A stretch of DNA of 64,000 bases from SG8-41 sp963699525. GTDB lineage: Bacteria > Pseudomonadota > Gammaproteobacteria > Burkholderiales > SG8-41. The notes under the pieces are model-generated. The model was not told where the DNA came from and did not search any database. It worked only from the letters and a program-made list of their open reading frames with translations. Positions 60,145-64,000 of this stretch are shown in pieces (within the stretch, counting starts at the first letter, position 1; each line of letters opens with the position of its first letter). Both the position numbers and the translations under genes were made by a program. The DNA lies in NCBI GenBank assembly GCA_963699525.1, contig CAVOUI010000014.1, forward strand, positions 39,020 to 103,019, written 5' to 3'.

Positions 60145-60789
60145 TTACTGAATCGGCGAGTAGGCGGCGGGCAGCAGGATCTTGTTCTCCTGCTGCAACA
60201 AATGATACGCGGGCAGTCCGGCCTTTCTCGCTGCGGCCGAGGGCGGCCAGTCGCCGGTCTCGCTGGCCTTTCTGCGCGTCGCCACGCGCTCGTCGAGCGA
60301 CGGGTAGGGCCAGATGTGGACGAACTGGTTGAGGCTGCCGAGCTCGGAATACCAGATCGCCGTGGGCGAACTGAACTTGAGCCGGTGGGGGAGCGCGTGC
60401 TTCCACGCCCGCGTGAGATTCTCGAGCTGGCCGGTGGCGTAGGTGTAGACGCGCATCTCGAAGAACGGTCCCTGCTTGCCGGGCTTGAGCTCCGGCGAGA
60501 ATTCGAACTGGTAAAAAATGTCCGAGCGCTGGCGCACCATGAATTCCGCGGTATTGGGCGGCCACTTCCCGGCGCCCTCCTTGACCGCGAGATCGCGGAT
60601 CCGCCTGCGCTCCTCGAGGTCCTTGTACGGCCACACGTGGATGACCTGGTTCAACGGCCCGATCTCGGTGTGCCAGTAGGCGGCGAGGGGCGAGAACTTC
60701 TTCCGCGTCTCATAGGCTTCGCCGAAGCGCTTCTCCACCTCGGCGAGCGACTGCGGCTTGATGTCGTAGGTTCTCACTTCGTAGATCAT
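60145..60789 (-). CDS. Two-domain NIPSNAP-family protein
   Basis: 214 residues forming two ferredoxin-like halves. MIYEVRTYDIKPQSLAEVEK and WHTEIGPLNQVIHVWPYKDL in the first half are mirrored by FFEMRVYTYATGQLENLTRA and WYSELGSLNQFVHIWPYPSL in the second; the G.LNQ..H.WPY signature occurs twice, at about 44-53 and 150-160. NIPSNAP proteins are small alpha-beta-barrel proteins of unclear biochemical role, frequent in degradation operons. The AGGGGGAG site is strong. Confidence 0.9.
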   Translation of the reverse strand: MIYEVRTYDIKPQSLAEVEKRFGEAYETRKKFSPLAAYWHTEIGPLNQVIHVWPYKDLEERRRIRDLAVKEGAGKWPPNTAEFMVRQRSDIFYQFEFSPELKPGKQGPFFEMRVYTYATGQLENLTRAWKHALPHRLKFSSPTAIWYSELGSLNQFVHIWPYPSLDERVATRRKASETGDWPPSAAARKAGLPAYHLLQQENKILLPAAYSPIQ

Positions 60790-60917
60790 GGCACTCCCCC
60801 TGGATCGGCTTGACGGAAGGCGCGCGGCGGCGCGTCGGGCGCGCCGGAAAGCAGGCGGGTAACTTTACTGCGAAGCGCGGCGCTTGGCCAGCGCTAGCGG
60901 TCCACGCTGTGAACCCG

Positions 60918-61496
60918 CTACTTCGGTGGGCTGACTTGGATCCGAATCGCGGTGAGGGCGCCGTCGGCGCCGGGCGCGGCAGTGAGGTTCACGGGGGCGC
61001 CGGGCACGAGCTGGGAGCGCTGCCCGGGCACGAGCGCGGAGATCGACGCTTTGTCCGAGACGCGGATCTTCTGCGCGCCGCCGTCGTAGGTGAGCGTGAG
61101 CTCCCGTCCGTTCGCCGACTCCACCATCGCGGACACTGTGGCGTTGGTCATCGTCTGGTCATCGCGCCCGTCGAAGGGCCGGTGGCCGGGGTTGACCGGC
61201 TTGGGGAAACGGCGAATGTCGAACGCCATCAGGGATCCGTCGGCGCCCTTCGCCGAAGTCACGCCGAGAAAATCGCCCGACTTGATGTCGCTGAGCGGAA
61301 TCGGCTGGGTGAAGACGATGACCGTCTTTTCGGCCAGCCGGATGGCCGTGTTCTTGCCGCCGCCCGACGTCACGGACAGCACGTTGCCGTCGAAGGCGCT
61401 GATCGTTCCGCGCACGCGCGTGGGCTCCTGCGCATCGGCGGCACCCGCGAGCAGGCCGAGTGCCAGAAACAGCAAGCCGGATTGAAGTCTTTTCAT
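60918..61496 (-). CDS. Exported beta-rich protein (DUF5666-like), second of a tandem
   Basis: 192 residues from ATG 61496; a longer frame to 61526 lies in a repeat and is unlikely. Signal peptide MKRLQSGLLFLALGLLAGAA, cleavage near DAQ. EPTRVRGTISAFDGNVLSVT and KSGDFLGVTSAKGADGSLMA, then LVPGAPVNLTAAPGADGALT resemble DUF5666 beta-barrel repeats. It is paralogous to the gene at 61550, sharing the ends A(L/I)RIQVS and the MTNA..SAMV..ANGRELTL region. Function unknown. Confidence 0.8.
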   Translation of the reverse strand: MKRLQSGLLFLALGLLAGAADAQEPTRVRGTISAFDGNVLSVTSGGGKNTAIRLAEKTVIVFTQPIPLSDIKSGDFLGVTSAKGADGSLMAFDIRRFPKPVNPGHRPFDGRDDQTMTNATVSAMVESANGRELTLTYDGGAQKIRVSDKASISALVPGQRSQLVPGAPVNLTAAPGADGALTAIRIQVSPPK

Positions 61497-61506
61497 GCTT
61501 CGGTCC

Positions 61507-61545
61507 TTTCCCTCATCCCTCATCACTCCGCCCTCATCCCTCGCC
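61507..61545 (-). repeat. GGGATGA heptad array between two paralogous genes
   Basis: On the minus strand GCGAGGGATGAGGGCGGAGT, then GATGAGGGATGAGGGAAAGG, three near-copies of GAGGGATGAGG in the same order as at 31655-31679. It separates the tandem pair 61550/60918. Confidence 0.55.
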
Positions 61546-61549
61546 TAAA

Positions 61550-62146
61550 TTATTGCGGCGGCTTGACCCCGCCGTGGCTCACCTGGATGCGCAATGCGGT
61601 GATCTTCCCGTCCCCTCCGGATTGCGCCGCGACGAATACGTACTCGCCAGGCTTCAGGAACGAGCGGTCGGCGGGCATGGTCTCGACGACCGGCGTTCCC
61701 GCCGGCACCAGGATTTTCTGCGACCCGCCGGAGTACTCGAGCGTCAGCTCCTCGCCGTTCGCCGCCTTCGTCACCATGGCGACGTTGGCGTTCGTCATCA
61801 AGGAATTGGGCATGAGGTCCCATGCCCCGTGGCCTTCCTTGACGGTGCGCGGGATCCGGTGCACTTCCTGCGCGACGAGGACGCCGCTCGGGTTCTGCAG
61901 CGACGTGGAGCCCACGTAATCGCCCTTCTTGAGATCGGCGAGCTGGATTGCCCGGGCGGCGGCGACGGCGGTCTTGTCCGTCAATTGGAGCTGGAGGTCC
62001 TTCCCGTCGCGGGATTTCAGCTTGAGCACGTCGCCGCTGACTTCGACGATCGTGCCGCGGATACGCATGGGTTTCTGCTGCGCGTCGGCAGCGGTCGCGG
62101 CCACGGCGAACGCGCACGCAAACAGCGTCATCAAACAGCGTTTCAT
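61550..62146 (-). CDS. Exported beta-rich protein (DUF5666-like), first of a tandem
   Basis: 198 residues from ATG 62146 with GGGAGGAGA upstream. Signal peptide MKRCLMTLFACAFAVAATAA, cleavage near DAQQ. MRIRGTIVEVSGDVLKLKSR and LADLKKGDYVGSTSLQNPSG, then MTNANVAMVTKAANGEELTL and ITALRIQVSHGGVKPPQ align with the gene at 60918, showing a tandem duplication. The C-terminal TAIRIQVS-type strand and the MTNA.V motif are the most conserved. Location is periplasmic; role unknown. Confidence 0.8.
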   Translation of the reverse strand: MKRCLMTLFACAFAVAATAADAQQKPMRIRGTIVEVSGDVLKLKSRDGKDLQLQLTDKTAVAAARAIQLADLKKGDYVGSTSLQNPSGVLVAQEVHRIPRTVKEGHGAWDLMPNSLMTNANVAMVTKAANGEELTLEYSGGSQKILVPAGTPVVETMPADRSFLKPGEYVFVAAQSGGDGKITALRIQVSHGGVKPPQ

Positions 62147-62212
62147 GGTTTCTCCTCCCGAAAAGGCAGCGCCCACGCTAACAGCGCGAGCCCGCATTGT
62201 ATTCCGGAAGGA

Positions 62213-62797
62213 TCAGGCGAGGCCGGAAATCAGCAGCCAGCAGCCGGCAAGCCCTATGGCAGCGCCGCCCGCCCGCACCAGGTAGGGGCGCGCCTTCAGG
62301 GCCGAAGCGGCGGCCACGCCGGACGCGTGCAGCAACGCCGTCGCGAGGGTGATTCCGACGAAGTATTGCCACGGCGCAGCAAAGCCCGGCATCTCGGCCC
62401 CGTGCGCGTGCCCGTGGAACAGCGCAAAGGCCGCAACCAGCGGGATCGCCCAGTACCACCCGAGCCGGGCCGATAAGCCGACCGCGCAGCCGAGCGCCAG
62501 CACCGAGAACGCGACCATTCCTTCCACGTGGGGAAGCGGCGTGCCCGTTGCCCCGAGCGCAGCCCCAACGGCCATGAAGCTCACGAACGTGGCAGGCAGG
62601 GCCAGCACGCTGCGTCCGCCGAGCTGCACCGCCCACACGCCGACGGCCACCATGGCGAGCAGGTGGTCGAGGCCGAGGAAGGGGTGGGTGAAGCCGGCGG
62701 CAAGGCCACCGGCTGAATGGATCCCAACGTGCGCGGATGCCGCGCTGCTCGCAAGCAGCCCGATCACCGCTGCGGTAATTCGCGTCCAGCAATACAT
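62213..62797 (-). CDS. HupE/UreJ-family transporter
   Basis: 194 residues from ATG 62797. A signal-like first segment (ITAAVIGLLASSAASA) precedes HVGIHSAGGLAAGFTHPFLG, then LDHLLAMVAVGVWAVQLGGR; HPFLGLDHLLAM is the hallmark HPxxGxDH motif and AFALFHGHAHGAEMPG the second metal-binding region. Six hydrophobic segments follow. HupE/UreJ proteins carry nickel or cobalt. No urease or hydrogenase gene is in view, so the metal user lies elsewhere. Confidence 0.92.
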   Translation of the reverse strand: MYCWTRITAAVIGLLASSAASAHVGIHSAGGLAAGFTHPFLGLDHLLAMVAVGVWAVQLGGRSVLALPATFVSFMAVGAALGATGTPLPHVEGMVAFSVLALGCAVGLSARLGWYWAIPLVAAFALFHGHAHGAEMPGFAAPWQYFVGITLATALLHASGVAAASALKARPYLVRAGGAAIGLAGCWLLISGLA

Positions 62798-62811
62798 CGA
62801 TTGACCTCGCT

Positions 62812-63425
62812 TCAGGCGGTTTCCTTGACCTTCGCCGCGAGGTAGCGCTTGATCACCTCGGCGGTGAGCACGACCTTGGCGTCGTACTCGGGCGCGTCCT
62901 CGATCTGCTCGAGGTCGTTCAGCCCGCAGTTCTTGTAGATGCGGTTGATCGCGGAGATCAGCCGCACCGGGCGGCTCGGGTCCGCGTTGAAGTGCTGGTG
63001 GATGGTGTTCGGCGGGATGTAGATCACGTCGCCCGCTTCCCACTCGTAGCGCTTCACCTCGGCCTGCGGCTTCCAGTGGTAGGTGTCGGTGATCTCGACG
63101 TCGCAGTCCTGGTGCAGGTCGTAGCCGCGCCCCTCGAGCACGTAGAGGCATTCCTCGGCGAGGTGGCGGTGCTTGCCCGAGCGGCTGCCCGGCGGAATGA
63201 TCTGCATGTAGGCGTCCACCGTCTCCATGCGCGTGTTCATCTGCTCGTTGAGCAGGTGCTTGAGCAGCCCCTGGCGCGACATCTCCCACGGCATGTCCTC
63301 GGGGTGCACGATCTTCTTGCGCTTGGCGTTGCGCGCCGGCGCGGTCGGCGCGTCGTCGAGCAGGCCTGATAGAGCTTGTCGCTCACCGCGCCCTTCATCC
63401 AGGCTTTCGATTCACCCCAGGCCAT
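62812..63425 (-). CDS. Cupin-domain protein, frameshifted near the start
   Basis: ATG 63425 begins MAWGESKAWMKGAVSDKLYQ; one base is missing near 63361-63365, and after it the sequence continues ALLDDAPTAPARNAKRKKIV, then HPEDMPWEM. The cupin core is PGSRSGKHRHLAEECLYVLE (HRH plus Glu as metal ligands) and YEWEAGDVIYIPPNTIHQHF. About 204 residues. The fold serves dioxygenases, isomerases and binding proteins. Its start overlaps the end of the upstream cupin gene; HupE follows 14 bp on. Confidence 0.82.
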
Positions 63426-63988
63426 GGTTCGCTCCTCTCTCGAGGTGGTTGAAGTCCGCGTCGTCGTTCCGCGGCTCGAAGCCCTCGGCGCCCGGCGCCG
63501 GCTCGGTCGGCTTCGGGCTCACCGTCTTCTGGAACAGCATGTTCATGAACAGGAACATCGGCTTCGTCTTCATCACGAGCGCGCGCGCGGGCTTGTCGGG
63601 ATCGCGTTGAAATGCTGGTGCACGCAGTTGTTGTGCACGATCGCGACGTCGCCCGCCTTCCAGTCGTAGCGGACGCCGTCGTGGATCTCGTAGCCTCGCC
63701 GTCGAGGATGTAGAACGCCGCCTCGTTGACGTGGCCGTGCTTCTGCGAGCTGCCGCCCGGCGCGTATTCCTCGAGGTGGATGTGGAACGTCTGCGTGATG
63801 CCGTCCTTCGGCTCGACGTAGTGCCGGCTGTAGGACTGCGGGCCGTCGACGAACTTGATCTCCTTGCCCTTGCGCACGCGCGGCATCGCGCGCAGCCGCG
63901 CGAGCTCGTCCTTCAGGTTGTAGTGGCCCTGGATGCCGCGCACGAACACGCGGTCCTTCTTGCTGTGGTAGTGCGATTCGTTGCCCAT
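63412..63988 (-). CDS. Cupin-domain protein, two frameshifts
   Basis: ATG 63988 starts MGNESHYHSKKDRVFVRGIQ. Two bases appear to be missing, near 63693-63696 and 63598-63604. With them restored the protein reads AAFYILDGEGYEIHDGVRYD, AGDVAIVHNNCVHQHFNADP and FEPRNDDADFNHLERGANHG, ending at 63412, about 192 residues. The first cupin motif is YAPGGSSQKHGHVNEAAFYI (HGH plus Glu). It is similar in plan to the next cupin and overlaps its start by 14 bp, so the pair probably forms a hetero-oligomer or sequential enzymes. Confidence 0.8.
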
Positions 63989-64000
63989 GGCGAATCTCCG

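Overview
The window looks like about 64 kb of a high-GC betaproteobacterial chromosome, most likely Burkholderiales or a near relative. This rests on a GC-rich third codon position in every gene, dispersed CGTCATTCCCGC-type palindromes, and above all on 15 genes for Bug/TctC-family periplasmic solute-binding proteins plus the relic of another. No TctA/TctB membrane partner, tRNA, rRNA, CRISPR array, transposase or phage gene was recognised. Most genes belong to catabolic, probably aromatic-compound, metabolism, arranged as short operons each with one or more Bug genes.

Left third (1-24,100): small alpha-beta barrel enzymes and a carboxymuconolactone-decarboxylase-like protein; a Bug/CinA pair; a cupin with a Bug; an exported PCMT-like methyltransferase; a membrane protein with a von Willebrand A lipoprotein; the kinase SrkA; an alpha/beta hydrolase with a haem-oxygenase-fold protein; an HD phosphohydrolase; a cupin/Bug pair; a TauD-type dioxygenase; an EF-Tu-domain-2-like protein with a histone-H1-like tail; a Spy-like protein; two SDR proteins lacking the catalytic Tyr; more Bug genes; and a split YeeE/YedE thiosulfate-type transporter ending at a strong terminator.

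Middle (24,200-47,200): an MFS, FAD-monooxygenase, MetE-like and TPP-enzyme run; ligB and ligA of an extradiol dioxygenase separated by a Bug gene; a COG3014/YcfL/LpoB lipoprotein operon; tandem Bugs; a second MetE-like enzyme; an ABC exporter; and an alpha/beta hydrolase, enoyl-CoA hydratase and cyclase run.

Right part (47,200-64,000): Bug plus tandem amidohydrolases and a thioesterase; a secreted SUMF-like protein; a VIT1-type transporter; and then the most striking object, a UGSC-family selenoprotein (52838-54529, in-frame TGA at 53153-53155). It heads an operon with YciI, 3-hydroxyanthranilate dioxygenase, RidA, a lactonase and a Bug protein. Acyl-CoA dehydrogenase, NIPSNAP, a tandem pair of exported proteins, HupE and two cupins follow on the minus strand.

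Two cautions. First, at least a dozen genes contain a single-base frameshift, mostly an extra base in a short homopolymer, with three missing bases in the last 700 bp. This pattern is more like residual sequencing error than gene decay, so such genes are given as CDS spanning the shift. Second, several short repeats (a GGGATGA heptad at gene junctions and a CTTCGACGGGCTCAGG-type repeat lying in frame at Bug signal-peptide junctions) suggest repeat-mediated movement of Bug genes.
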